Source of the DNA: Pseudomonas viridiflava
GTDB taxonomy: Bacteria; Pseudomonadota; Gammaproteobacteria; Pseudomonadales; Pseudomonadaceae
Direction: 5' to 3'
Length of the DNA stretch: 64,000 bases
Assembly: GCF_900585905.1 (NCBI RefSeq)
Contig: NZ_UTVH01000116.1
Span: 107,069 to 171,068, forward strand
Every line of letters begins with the position of its first letter. Position 1 is the first letter of the stretch. Positions 1 to 8,352 of this stretch are shown here, one piece after another. The notes under the pieces were generated by a model that saw nothing but the letters and a program-made list of their open reading frames with translations, did no database searches and was not told the origin of the DNA. Made by a program: the position numbers and the translations under genes.

Positions 1-564
1 GCTGGCTTCGATCAGTGCGCCGGTCTTGTGCCGGTGCATCAATTCCAGGGCCGGCTGATCCAGCTTGAGCCCGACCGAACCCAGATCAATTGCCTGCCCG
101 CCGACCATCCCCGCCGGGCCCGCCGCCTGAGCCAGCACGTTGACCATTTGCAGACGAATATCCGCGCTCTGCGCACTCAGCTGCGGCGCCAGCAAGGCGG
201 TGAAGGCGAGGCTTTGCAGGCCGTCACCGGCGAGAATCGCACAGGCTTCGTCAAACGCCTTGTGGGTGGTGGGCTGGCCCCGGCGCAGGTCGTCGTCATC
301 CATGGCCGGCAGATCGTCATGCACCAGGGAGTAGGCGTGGATCAACTCCAGCGCGCAGGCTGCGCCGTTGGCGTTTTCAGCCTCGCCACCCAGCGCTTCG
401 CAGGCGGCGTAGGCGAGCAACGGGCGCACGCGCTTGCCGCCGTTCATCACGCTGTAGCGCATGGCCGCGTAAAGCCTCGCCAGCTCGGGCGAGGGGGCTG
501 CGAACAAACCTTCCAGCGCCGCATTGACGCGGGCCTGACTCAACGCCAGATAGCTTGCGATCAT
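1..564 (-). CDS. ispA: Farnesyl diphosphate synthase (C-terminus cut by window edge)
   Basis: Short-chain trans-prenyl synthase that condenses IPP with DMAPP and then GPP to give farnesyl diphosphate for quinone, undecaprenyl and hopanoid precursors in the cytosol. The visible 188 residues are the N-terminal part. They show GGKRVRP (about 42-48), which binds the pyrophosphate, and the first aspartate-rich motif DDLPAMDDDD (83-92), which binds Mg-diphosphate. The second Asp-rich motif lies beyond the left edge. The ATG at 562-564 overlaps the xseB stop by 4 nt (ATGA), so the two genes are translationally coupled, as in the usual xseB-ispA-dxs operon of gamma-proteobacteria. Assignment is secure; only the length is unknown. 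Confidence 0.95.
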   Translation of the reverse strand, partial: MIASYLALSQARVNAALEGLFAAPSPELARLYAAMRYSVMNGGKRVRPLLAYAACEALGGEAENANGAACALELIHAYSLVHDDLPAMDDDDLRRGQPTTHKAFDEACAILAGDGLQSLAFTALLAPQLSAQSADIRLQMVNVLAQAAGPAGMVGGQAIDLGSVGLKLDQPALELMHRHKTGALIEAS

Positions 565-803
565 TCGGCTTGTTCCGCGTCGAAAGGCTCTTCCACCAGC
601 TCGCCGTCACGCTCGAGCAGCACCTGAACCTTCTGCTCGGCCTGCGCCAGCGCGCCCTGGCAATCGCGGGTCAGGCGAATGCCCTGCTCGAAAGCGGTCA
701 GTGAATCTTCCAGTGACAATTCGCCGTTCTCCAGCCGCTCTACCAGCGTTTGCAGATCAGCGAGAGACTGTTCGAAATCCAGTGCAGCTTTCTTGCGGGC
801 CAT
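561..803 (-). CDS. xseB: Exodeoxyribonuclease VII small subunit
   Basis: Small subunit of exonuclease VII, which with XseA degrades single-stranded DNA to oligonucleotides in the cytosol. The 80-residue protein has the normal family length and the hallmark segment DFEQSLADLQTLVERLE (about 9-25), followed by the coiled-coil helix ENGELSLEDSLTAFEQGI that packs on XseA. The acidic tail ends in EEPFDAEQAE. It is the first gene of the xseB-ispA unit, with a 4-nt overlap with ispA. xseA is not in the window, which is normal because it is usually unlinked. Confidence 0.95.
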   Translation of the reverse strand: MARKKAALDFEQSLADLQTLVERLENGELSLEDSLTAFEQGIRLTRDCQGALAQAEQKVQVLLERDGELVEEPFDAEQAE

Positions 804-1388
804 GGGCGCTATTCCGGTAGAGGTTGAACCGGCGCGACACTAGCAGAGCCCGGCCTCAGGGGCAAATGGGCGGGGTCCCAGGGCTGTTTTACCGCGAGGC
901 TGCGTTACTCGACACTCATCTGGAACAAACAAACCTCGTGTCTCCTGCCTTGTCACGCAGCAGAGCAGATTCCGACGCGGCCGCGATGAAGCGGGAGCAG
1001 ACCCTGGGCCGCCCCGCGAGTCAGAAATCGCCGCGCAAGGTCAGCATGTAGCTGCGCGGATCGCCGAACTTGGCAGCCTGCGCTGCAAATGGGTCTGTGC
1101 CCGCAGTAGAGCAGTATTGCCTGGCCAGTCTGCGGGACCCACTGACCCCTTCTGACCACGCGCTGTGATCAAGGTCGTCCATCTTGACCATCACATGCTG
1201 TATGGGGGTTTTTTGATATCCCTACGCATCAAGCGCGTGGATGAAGGCCACGTGCTGCGGGTGGCGCGCGGATGCAAACACAATGTCGTGAAGGATGGGG
1301 AAAGGTACGTTCGCTCCCTGCGAATACTGCGTGTTCAAACCACTTCATGCTTCGCAGGTCAGGCATAACGCTGAAGATTTACATCTGC
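804..1388. other. Intergenic stretch with a decayed receptor remnant
   Basis: 585 bases between xseB and the effector gene hold no intact gene. The only recognisable part is the TonB-receptor tail listed separately at 1021-1221. Other open frames here have no family features or convincing ribosome-binding sites. The region is a plausible insertion scar between the core ispA/xseB block and accessory DNA. Confidence 0.6.
1021..1221 (-). pseudogene. Remnant C-terminus of a TonB-dependent receptor
   Basis: Read on the minus strand, an open stretch ends with FGDPRSYMLTLRGDF and a TGA at 1021-1023. This is the typical last beta-strand of a TonB-dependent outer-membrane receptor: a GDPR/GxPR turn, alternating hydrophobic residues and a terminal Phe that is recognised by the BAM complex. 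The segment just before it (GSRRLARQYCSTAGTDPFAA) is less typical, and an in-frame stop lies at 1222-1224. No plug domain or barrel precedes it, so only the tail of a former receptor seems to remain. It could be a chance match, but the last 15 residues are very characteristic. Confidence 0.5.
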
Positions 1389-3296
1389 TCATGCCATGTG
1401 CTCGGTTAAAGCGTGCAATGCTTTGAGGTGATTGTCGATGGATAGTGTTTGTGCACAGTCGATCAAGGGCCCTCTGTGTTTGCCTTGTATGCTGGCGAGG
1501 CCTTCAATGGCCTGGGTTTTGGTTTCTTCATCATTCATGTTTGATGTAGCATTAACTAACACGTCACGTTGACTGTCGGTGAGGTGCGCATTGCCCCTTC
1601 CTAAGCTTGCTATGGCCTCGGCTTGGTTAGCTTCATTTTCCATGGTTACTGCCGCATCAACTAACTTGCTACGTTGACTGTCGTTGAGGTGTGCGATAGC
1701 TTTTGTTAAATTTGCCATAGCCCAGCTTTTTTCTGTCTCATCCTCCATTGCAAGCGTAACCGTTACCAGCTGGTCGCGCTGGGGTAAGGTAAGCGACCCG
1801 ATTGCTGTGCCTAGATTGGAAATGCCAATCGCTTTATCTTCATCGTTCATCTCCATCATGGCTTCAAATAGTGAGGTATGTTGATCCTCTGTGAGACATT
1901 CCTGGTTTTTAATCAACCCGGTCAGCGCATCACGCCTGTGCTCTTCTGCCGTCAATGCCAGTGTGGCGCTCACCAAACGGTCCCTGTCACGGCTATTGAG
2001 GTGTGGCAAGCCATTGGCGAGCCCCTCGATGGCACGACTTAAATGTGCTTGCGTTGGAATGGCTAACGCGTCATTGACCAAGTTGTGGTGCACACGATCA
2101 CCCGTAGGAGGGGGCAAGGATTTGAGCTGTGCGCCGCACGCGTAAATAAATCCCGCCTTGTATTGATCAGTAAAGTGCGCTGTTTTTGAGGTTAATTGAG
2201 CGAGTACTGCAGTGTATTGAGTGTTATCAAATTTGACCAGGCTATGGGTAAGTTCACTGATAACCCGAGCTCGACCATCAAGGTCAGTTAGGGAAAAGGC
2301 GGCCTCTATCAATGAGTTCTGTTCTGCTGGGTGCATTGAAGCCAGGTGAGGGCCTAAAGCATGGAGTGTATCGGTAAGAAACTCTTCATCTTCAATGGTT
2401 AAGGCCGCTTGGGCGAGCCTCGTATATTGAGAAGGTTTCAGGGCGTTGGGCTGCTGGGCCAGCCCGCAGATAGCATTCCGGCTATGATCGGCGTCCTCAA
2501 GAAGCAAGGTGGTGTCGAACAACGCTTTTTTCCTATCATCATGCAGCGAGTGCAAGCCTTTTCCGAAATGCAGAATGGCCAGACTTTTAGCGTCGTTTTC
2601 CATCTTCAGGATGGTGTCTACCAAGTCGCGATGTTGTTCAGGATCAAGCACATGCAGCCCTGAACCCATGCTGCCTATCATGTCACCTATATACGCTTCC
2701 AGGTAGGGTTCATCAAACGTGATCGCGAAATCAACAAGTGCCTTGCGCTCTGCCTTGCTTAATGCGGGCAGCCGACTTGCCCATTCAACAAGAGCTCCCA
2801 GCTTGTGGACGTCATGATGATCCGAAAGCGCCATGTTCAAGGCCTCCCTCCTTCGGGTTGGATTAACCAGTTGGAGAGTTGAAAGAGCACAGGTGCTTAG
2901 GCTTTCAAGAGGCAATCCATGTACGGCATCAAAAATTTTTTTATTCAGTTCACGTCTGGATACGTTTTTTTTATCATTTACGATAATCGCACACATGTGC
3001 TTGTTTGCCGCCATCAATGCTTCAATAGTCCTCGCGCCCTGAAGCATATTGCGATTGGCTTGTACTTCGCGGCTTACAGCTTCTTGTAGCTCTACAGGCA
3101 AATCAGCTAACCTGAAGGGCGATATGGGCACTGCCGGCCGCGGGGTTCCAGGTGCTCGGTGTTTGGTTGCAGCCACCGTAGTTGTTTTTTTTGTGCCGGC
3201 ATCAGGGGGCAACCTATTGACCTCGCCTGCGGACCCGTGATCTTGATTCGTAGGCGGGTGCAGTATGGTGCGTCCACCTGGAAACTGGATGGCCAT
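1389..3296 (-). CDS. Predicted HrpL-regulated type III effector with helical repeats
   Basis: 635-residue protein of no family I can name. The start (ATG 3294-3296) follows AGGAG by 8 nt and sits about 34 nt downstream of an hrp box at 3330-3357. The N-terminus (MAIQFPGGRTIL) fits known Pseudomonas secretion signals: Ile at position 3, no acidic residue in the first 12, then a Pro/Thr/Ser-rich linker to about residue 60. Residues 61-105 (FRLADLPVELQEAVS and what follows) resemble an F-box. From about 130 to 630 there are roughly a dozen degenerate repeats of about 35 residues with the pattern L-x3-[QR]-x3-L-[VF]-[DE], for example LNDSQRSKLVDAAVTMENEA. These suggest an alpha-solenoid. Base composition is AT-richer than the core genes, which suggests transfer. 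I infer it is injected into plant cells and binds host proteins. The repeats are shorter than the 42-residue SKWP repeats of Ralstonia/Xanthomonas effectors, so I do not assign that family. Confidence 0.7.
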   Translation of the reverse strand: MAIQFPGGRTILHPPTNQDHGSAGEVNRLPPDAGTKKTTTVAATKHRAPGTPRPAVPISPFRLADLPVELQEAVSREVQANRNMLQGARTIEALMAANKHMCAIIVNDKKNVSRRELNKKIFDAVHGLPLESLSTCALSTLQLVNPTRRREALNMALSDHHDVHKLGALVEWASRLPALSKAERKALVDFAITFDEPYLEAYIGDMIGSMGSGLHVLDPEQHRDLVDTILKMENDAKSLAILHFGKGLHSLHDDRKKALFDTTLLLEDADHSRNAICGLAQQPNALKPSQYTRLAQAALTIEDEEFLTDTLHALGPHLASMHPAEQNSLIEAAFSLTDLDGRARVISELTHSLVKFDNTQYTAVLAQLTSKTAHFTDQYKAGFIYACGAQLKSLPPPTGDRVHHNLVNDALAIPTQAHLSRAIEGLANGLPHLNSRDRDRLVSATLALTAEEHRRDALTGLIKNQECLTEDQHTSLFEAMMEMNDEDKAIGISNLGTAIGSLTLPQRDQLVTVTLAMEDETEKSWAMANLTKAIAHLNDSQRSKLVDAAVTMENEANQAEAIASLGRGNAHLTDSQRDVLVNATSNMNDEETKTQAIEGLASIQGKHRGPLIDCAQTLSIDNHLKALHALTEHMA

Positions 3297-3329
3297 ATAC
3301 GTAACTCCTGTCATTAAGATTAACCATCT

Positions 3330-3357
3330 TGAGTGGCAAACCCTGCCATGGAGTTCC
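3330..3357 (-). promoter_or_regulatory. hrp box (HrpL sigma-factor promoter)
   Basis: On the minus strand the sequence GGAACT-N15-CCACTCA matches the HrpL consensus GGAAC(C/T)-N15/16-CCACNNA. GGAACT occupies 3357-3352 and CCACTCA 3336-3330. It lies about 34 nt upstream of the effector start in the right orientation, with an AGGAG ribosome-binding site in between (3309-3305). Exact consensus at both half-sites and correct spacing make a chance match unlikely. Confidence 0.85.
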
Positions 3358-3933
3358 AAAATGCAGCGGTGAGCGCACCTGGCCTACCTGCTGCGGCCGT
3401 GACACCGCTTAGGCACTGGCCTGCGGCGGGGTAGGTTACGCTCTAGCCAGTCCAGGCTGGCTGTCACGCCCTTGCCGGCTGGACTGAAGCCGAGCCGGTT
3501 GATCGGCAGTGACCTTGGCGGTATTAGCCAAGCGCGCGTATTGAGATAGCGCTCGCGCTGCAGATCATGCTTTTTGGTATCAAGCCAGATTCGGGTTCCC
3601 GTAGGCCTACTCGCTTGCCCTGTCTATTTCTAAAGCAAGTCGGCATCAGCAGTAGAAAAAAGGCTTGCGTTGGTTTTTGGTTCCGTTGCTCCCCAAACCC
3701 CATTTTCAAGCTGCACAGGTCTGCCCTGCGACCTGTCACTGGGCCAGGGCTTTTCAAGCGTAAGAAAACTCCTTCAGATATTTGCGTAATTCATTACGGC
3801 TTTCCCCTACAGCGCCCGCAGCTTGCGGCCACGCATGTCGCTACCGTCTTCAGCGCACTGCGAGCCTTTGTTGCGCCGAGTGTTCTGGAGGACTGCTCCA
3901 GGTTTTTGATCGACTTGATTGGGGGAGCTTTCA
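3358..3933. other. Intergenic stretch without recognisable gene
   Basis: About 575 bases between the effector promoter and the XRE regulator. Open frames exist on both strands, but none shows a family motif together with a ribosome-binding site. The last 30 bases carry the Shine-Dalgarno sequence GGGGGAG of the next gene. The rest may be decayed accessory DNA. Confidence 0.5.
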
Positions 3934-4845
3934 ATGCAGCGCATACAGGACATACGCACCACGCTTCAGGTCAGCCAGGCGGATTTCGCCAAGGCACTGG
4001 GTGTGTCTGAAGACCTTGTCACTCGCTGGGAGCAGGGCAGTGCCGAGCCCGATATTCCTTCGCTCAGGCATATCGCAACGCTGCTCGGCACCAGCGCCGA
4101 TGCCTTGATGGAGTACGACCTGAGCGGCCGCAGGATGGCCTCCAGGCACTGGTTCCCCGGTGACCATCCGCTAATGGACGGCTACTGGGGTTACCTGGGC
4201 CTGCAACTGCCGGGTCGCGACAATTGCACCTGGTACCCGATCAGTCAGGGCGAGCATGCGCTGATCGGCGACGCACTGGGCGTAGAACATGACGAGCCGC
4301 AGTGGCTGGTGGTCAGCACGCTCAATAATCGCAAGCTGGTGATCAATCCCGAGCTGATCCGCCGCATCCGGCTGGTGAGCGACGACCCGGCTGATCGCCC
4401 CCACGACGATGCCTGGGAAATGGGCTGGGACGAGGCGGCAGGCATGTTGCCGGAGCTGTACCGCGCGCTGAACGAGTACTATCTGGACGACTACGCGTTC
4501 AGGGCCTGCAACTCCCTGGAAACCCAACGCCTCATCCCGAAGCTCATCAGCCGCTACGACCTCGACGAAAAAACAGTGACGCAGCTGACCGCCAGTTGCT
4601 CAGTCCACCTGGCCAGCGGCGCCACTGTGGTGCTGCGTGTCGCCAACGCCGACCTCTACAACTTCGTCCTCGACGCCTACAGTGGCATGCCTCTGGGCAT
4701 CAACCTCAGCGGCCCTGACACCGGTGAGCAAAACGTCTTCTCGCCGATGCATGTAGCGCTGGTGGAGATCCCGTTGCTGCAGTACGAAGAAGCCGAGAGT
4801 GAGGCTTCGGCGGAGATGGAAGAGAGCGAGGCTGGCTACGCATAG
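3934..4845 (+). CDS. XRE-family transcriptional regulator
   Basis: 303-residue DNA-binding protein. Residues 4-60 form a helix-turn-helix of the XRE/Cro type (IRTTLQVSQADFAKALGVS ... TRWEQGSAEPDIPSLRHIA). The remaining about 240 residues form an unassigned domain rich in Asp, Trp and Tyr, with an acidic tail (EEAESEASAEMEESEAG). The ATG at 3934 is preceded by GGGGGAG at 6 nt and is preferred over an in-frame TTG at 3919. The C-terminal part does not look like an S24 peptidase or a cupin, so the ligand is unknown. The gene stands alone between the effector and an SDR gene on the opposite strand, and its targets cannot be inferred. Confidence 0.75.
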   Translation: MQRIQDIRTTLQVSQADFAKALGVSEDLVTRWEQGSAEPDIPSLRHIATLLGTSADALMEYDLSGRRMASRHWFPGDHPLMDGYWGYLGLQLPGRDNCTWYPISQGEHALIGDALGVEHDEPQWLVVSTLNNRKLVINPELIRRIRLVSDDPADRPHDDAWEMGWDEAAGMLPELYRALNEYYLDDYAFRACNSLETQRLIPKLISRYDLDEKTVTQLTASCSVHLASGATVVLRVANADLYNFVLDAYSGMPLGINLSGPDTGEQNVFSPMHVALVEIPLLQYEEAESEASAEMEESEAGYA

Positions 4846-4940
4846 GCAGGAGAGTGTGGCGGCATGGGCTCATCCATTACTCTAACAGCCGGTCAGACAG
4901 ACGAGGCTGAGAGTGATCTTGTTTGCGCGAGGGATACACG

Positions 4941-5711
4941 TCACCAGACGATGGGCTTGTCGTTCCAGTCCCAGAATGTCCCGCTGTCGGCCGGTCCGTG
5001 TGCGCCTGCCAGGGCAATGATGCGATCCGCCGAGAACGCCGGTGCGAACAGCTGCCCATCCGGTACATTCCCCTGGAATGGCTGAGACAGCTGCGTGTCC
5101 GTCGTGCCTGGGTGGATGGCCAGGACGGTCGAAGCCGGGTTCAGGCGTTTCAATTCGATGCTGGCCGTGTGCAGCAACTGGTTGAGCGCTGCTTTACTGG
5201 CCCTGTAGCTGTACCAGCCACCCAGGCGGTTATCGCCGATGGAACCAACTCTCGCGGAAAGCGCCACGAAGGTAGCAGGTTGCTTGCGCAATAACGGGAG
5301 CAGGTGCTTAAGCATCAGGATCGGCGCAAAGGTGTTGGTTGCGAAGCTTGCTTGCAGGCTCGCGAGTGTCAGCTGTGCCAGGCCCTTCTCTGCTTTTGCG
5401 CCGTCCTGATGAAGAATACCCAGGGTGCTGATGACGAGGTGCAGATGCTCGCATCCCTCAAGCGTCTCGCTCACAAGTGTTTCGAGGGATGGCTCGTCGC
5501 GCGCATCGCAGTCGACTCGTTTCAGGCGTTGGCCATGGTGTTCGGCAAGGGTTGCCAGCTCTGTGGAGGTGGTGGCCTTTCGCGCCACAGCCCAGACTTC
5601 GGCCACATCGTCGCGAGCGAGTAACGCCGCGCACAGTGCCAGGCCGATACCTCGGCTGGCGCCGCCGATCAGCACGTTAGCCTTGCTGTTCAGTCCGGGT
5701 ATCAAATTCAT
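4941..5711 (-). CDS. Short-chain dehydrogenase/reductase
   Basis: 256-residue NAD(P)-dependent oxidoreductase. The Rossmann glycine motif GGASRGIG is at 16-23, the stabilising NTFAP segment near 126-130, a catalytic Ser at about 157 and the Y-x3-K motif at Y169/K173. The overall pattern resembles the CsgA/sniffer-like subgroup of SDRs, many of which have unknown substrates. The start ATG at 5709-5711 follows AAGGTG; an upstream extension has no ribosome-binding site. It is divergent from the AsnC/Lrp gene across a 234-nt gap, so the two may share a control region. Substrate unknown. Confidence 0.85.
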   Translation of the reverse strand: MNLIPGLNSKANVLIGGASRGIGLALCAALLARDDVAEVWAVARKATTSTELATLAEHHGQRLKRVDCDARDEPSLETLVSETLEGCEHLHLVISTLGILHQDGAKAEKGLAQLTLASLQASFATNTFAPILMLKHLLPLLRKQPATFVALSARVGSIGDNRLGGWYSYRASKAALNQLLHTASIELKRLNPASTVLAIHPGTTDTQLSQPFQGNVPDGQLFAPAFSADRIIALAGAHGPADSGTFWDWNDKPIVW

Positions 5712-5945
5712 GGGGCACCTTTGGGAGCATGGCTGAAGTCCATATCGACTTCGGGGCAAGGCATTACGTTCAGGTCAGTGTTTGTGTGCAAAAAGGAAGG
5801 CGTCGCCGCAGGCGTTTGATCGACTGCAGAGACGTAGAATCTGGAAGGATTTGAATCACCTGAGAGGCATCTCTGAAAAATGGCTTTTCGAAGAGCATTT
5901 ATAGCGCGACCTGAGTACGATTGGCCGACTCGAAACGGGGTTGGG

Positions 5946-6404
5946 ATGAAAATCTGCTATCGAAAAGACAGGTGTGGGGGCGGCAGGGTGGACAAGGTTG
6001 ATGAGCAGATTATTGCGGCCCTGAAGGATGACGCCAGGGTCAGCCTGGCGCAGCTTGCGCGACAGGTGCACAAGTCGCGCACGGCGGTGGAATCGCGTGT
6101 CCAGAAGCTGATCGACAAGGGCATCATCCTGGGCTTCACCATCAATGTGGCCGAGGACGAGGAGGCGCAGCAATCGGCGTTCCTGATGCTCAGGCTCAAC
6201 GGCAGCAGCTGCCATCTGGTGTTCCCGCAGATCTACCAGTTTCGCGAGGTGGTGCATGCCTACTCGCTGTTTGGCGATGTCGACATGATGCTTGACGTCA
6301 GATACCGCAACTTTGAAGAACTGATGGTCTTCAAGGAAAACTTGCTGAGAATCGAGCAGATCAACGAGGTGGTGGTGAACCCGGTGCTCAAGGCCTGGCG
6401 CTAG
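5946..6404 (+). CDS. Lrp/AsnC-family transcriptional regulator
   Basis: 152-residue regulator. An N-terminal winged helix-turn-helix (about 16-62: DKVDEQIIAALKDDARVS ... SRTAVESRVQKLIDKGII) is followed by a RAM/ligand-binding domain with the typical pattern of residues around VHAYSLFGDVDMMLDVRY and a final INEVVVNPVLKAWR. Members bind amino acids or related metabolites and form octamers that wrap DNA. The start is uncertain: ATG 5946 is preceded by a G-rich stretch, and GTG 5988 right at the HTH is an alternative. The gene converges on the last gene of the SznF-like operon (41-nt gap) and diverges from the SDR gene, so it is a good candidate regulator of either, but this is inference. Confidence 0.85.
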   Translation: MKICYRKDRCGGGRVDKVDEQIIAALKDDARVSLAQLARQVHKSRTAVESRVQKLIDKGIILGFTINVAEDEEAQQSAFLMLRLNGSSCHLVFPQIYQFREVVHAYSLFGDVDMMLDVRYRNFEELMVFKENLLRIEQINEVVVNPVLKAWR

Positions 6405-6444
6405 GCGTAGCCACCACCTGGTCAGGCGGTGGCGGATTCAGCGC

Positions 6445-7122
6445 TCAGGCGTGGTCGTGAACCGTTTCGAGAAAGTGGTGATTGAGCGCCGGCATTCGCT
6501 GACGCAGGGTGTCCACCAGCTCTTCGATGACCGCCTGGTTGAACGCCAGTGACGTGTCGTCATGCCCCAGCACCACCACCAGCAGGCTGGATGAATCCTT
6601 GGTCAGCCTGAAGTCGTGGGCATCGGCGTCCACCTTGCCGATGCTTGCCAAAGGCACGTCGCCACAGGTGTAGACAATATCCCCTGCCGGAATCTCGACA
6701 GTCTTCTTGGCGAACAGCGGGCGGAATGCCTGTGGCTTATCAGAGCGCATGACGTAAATATCATCCTGCTGATGATAGGTGTGCACACCGATGCTCACCC
6801 CGTGCCGGATCGCCACGGCGTTATAGGCATCGACAATGTTATTGATGGGGTGCACGCCCTTGGCGATGAAGCGGCGCAGCAGCTTTTCGTTGGCACTGAC
6901 GGTATTTTCATAACCCAGCTTTCTGAGCTGTTTGGCAAAGCCGTCATAAATCAGGTTCGAGTCCAGCTCGTTCAGGTGCGACGCAACGTGATTGAGGTTG
7001 CTTTGCAGGACGCTGACGAAGCTGGTGTCGTCAGACACCGTGATGTCTTCGATCACGGCGGCACACGCATTATTGATACCCAGATCACTGGCGGACTTGC
7101 GGATGATCAAACGACTGTTCAT
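6445..7122 (-). CDS. Free-standing B3/B4 domain protein (tRNA-editing-like)
   Basis: 225-residue protein resembling the B3/B4 domain of the phenylalanyl-tRNA synthetase beta subunit, which in the synthetase hydrolyses mischarged tRNA. Recognisable parts are an N-terminal alpha/beta region, a central segment PINNIVDAYNAVAIRHGVSI typical of B3/B4 proteins, and GDIVYTCGDVPLASIGKVDAD followed by a C-terminal strand/helix that carries the conserved DTS pattern. There is no synthetase catalytic core. The ATG at 7120-7122 lies 4 nt after the ATP-grasp stop, so it is the last gene of the operon. Free-standing relatives are mostly of unknown function. In a pathway making an unusual amino acid it could act as a trans-editing or binding protein, which is inference. 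Confidence 0.75.
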   Translation of the reverse strand: MNSRLIIRKSASDLGINNACAAVIEDITVSDDTSFVSVLQSNLNHVASHLNELDSNLIYDGFAKQLRKLGYENTVSANEKLLRRFIAKGVHPINNIVDAYNAVAIRHGVSIGVHTYHQQDDIYVMRSDKPQAFRPLFAKKTVEIPAGDIVYTCGDVPLASIGKVDADAHDFRLTKDSSSLLVVVLGHDDTSLAFNQAVIEELVDTLRQRMPALNHHFLETVHDHA

Positions 7123-7126
7123 AGGC

Positions 7127-8350
7127 TTAGCACCACAATTTTGTGCGTAGATGGGCAGTACTGAGATCGAGCTGCGACGGCGAAGCGTGCTGTAACCAGA
7201 ACAACCCCGGGCAGGTGGCGAAGTCGATGGTGATGGGCGTCGTGTCGCCGGGGCTGATGAAATAGCGATGCCCGCAATAGGCTTCGTCGGCCAGCGCGCT
7301 CTGCACGGCGTGGGCGGCGGGTGTTTCGAAAGGACGACTTTCGTCGGAGCAGAAAAACCCGATGCGGCCGTGGCTGGTCTGGCTGACGGTGTCGGCGGGG
7401 CGCTGATGGCCCAGGTAACTGTCGATGGCCAGGGACAGCAGGTCGGGTTGATACACCTGTTGGAACAGCAGCGGCGCAATGCCGCCGTGCAGCCTGCCAC
7501 CGGCCTCGATCATCACCGGGCCGTCTTCTGCCCAGATGATTTCCATGTGAATCGGGCCAATATTGATGCCCAGCGCGGCCGCAGCTTTTCTGGCGTAGTC
7601 GATCAGCGGCTGCAGTTCGGCGGCCTGCGGGTCGAGGGTGTCCAGGCTTTCGTAGATGAACATGCTGCCGTTTTTCTGAATCTTGTTGTACTTGCACACC
7701 GAGGCAATGACGTATGCGCCGTCGAACGCCACCATGTCCACCACGTATTCCGGGCCTGCAATGAACGACTGCACGATAAAGCCCAGGTTGATTTCCCCGA
7801 GGTCGTTTTTCTGTTCCCACGCAGCGTTATTCAACGCGTCCTGCACGCCGCTTCTGCCCTGGGCAAACACCACGCCCTCAGTGGCGGCCGAGTTCAGTGG
7901 TTTGATGACATAAGTGGCCGAGTCCTCCAGCCCATCGACCACCTCGGCAATCCGCGAGCGCGAGCTCAGCAGTTGCGAAGTGATGTGCGCCAGGTTGTGG
8001 TTTTTCAGCGCCTGCTGCATGGAAAACTTGTTGCGCCGCAGGTCGCTGGTGAGGCGGCTGTTGCCGGGTATATCGAGGACCTCGGTCAGATAATCGGTGA
8101 GGTAGATCGCGGTTTCGCAGCCAGCGATGACGGCGCTGATCGACAGAGTTGCCAGCGTGGCCACCAGGCTTTCGTCCCACTCGTAGACTTCCTGGAAATT
8201 CTCCCGGATCAGGTCATTACTGAAATGGCCGGGCAGCGTGCTTGTGGAAATAACGGCAATGCAGTTGACGCCTCGGGCGTTGAGCAAGGGCGCGTAGAGT
8301 TTGCCGGTGGAGAAGGGGTCGACGATCAGTACGGTTTTCAAGCAAGACAT
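7127..8350 (-). CDS. ATP-grasp carboxylate-amine ligase
   Basis: 407-residue ATP-grasp enzyme of the kind that joins a carboxylate to an amine through an acyl phosphate, such as amino acid ligases. The N-terminal pre-ATP domain reaches about 100. ATP-binding lysine lies in YVIKPLNSAATEGV (K150), and the metal-binding region reads HMEIIWAEDGPVMIEAGGRLHGG-like at 269-290 (E270, E282, then a Gly-rich loop). Length and layout fit BacD-like and BesA-like L-amino acid ligases. The operon position is third after the SznF-like and transporter genes; the start is 2 nt after the MFS stop. The ATG has an AAGG very close to it, so a TTG at codon 4 is an alternative start. The substrates are unknown. Confidence 0.85.
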   Translation of the reverse strand: MSCLKTVLIVDPFSTGKLYAPLLNARGVNCIAVISTSTLPGHFSNDLIRENFQEVYEWDESLVATLATLSISAVIAGCETAIYLTDYLTEVLDIPGNSRLTSDLRRNKFSMQQALKNHNLAHITSQLLSSRSRIAEVVDGLEDSATYVIKPLNSAATEGVVFAQGRSGVQDALNNAAWEQKNDLGEINLGFIVQSFIAGPEYVVDMVAFDGAYVIASVCKYNKIQKNGSMFIYESLDTLDPQAAELQPLIDYARKAAAALGINIGPIHMEIIWAEDGPVMIEAGGRLHGGIAPLLFQQVYQPDLLSLAIDSYLGHQRPADTVSQTSHGRIGFFCSDESRPFETPAAHAVQSALADEAYCGHRYFISPGDTTPITIDFATCPGLFWLQHASPSQLDLSTAHLRTKLWC

Positions 8351-8352
8351 CC

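Noticed and set aside
1165..1368. Plus-strand frame of 67 codons opposite the receptor remnant
   Set aside because: No family signature; falls in decayed DNA.
1389..3296. SKWP/XopAD-like or LRR (GALA) effector
   Set aside because: The repeats are about 35 residues and lack the SKWP 42-residue pattern and the leucine-rich-repeat LxxLxLxxN pattern; family left open.
3567..4010. Plus-strand frame of 147 codons before the XRE gene
   Set aside because: No motif, ends within the XRE gene in another frame and has no plausible ribosome-binding site.
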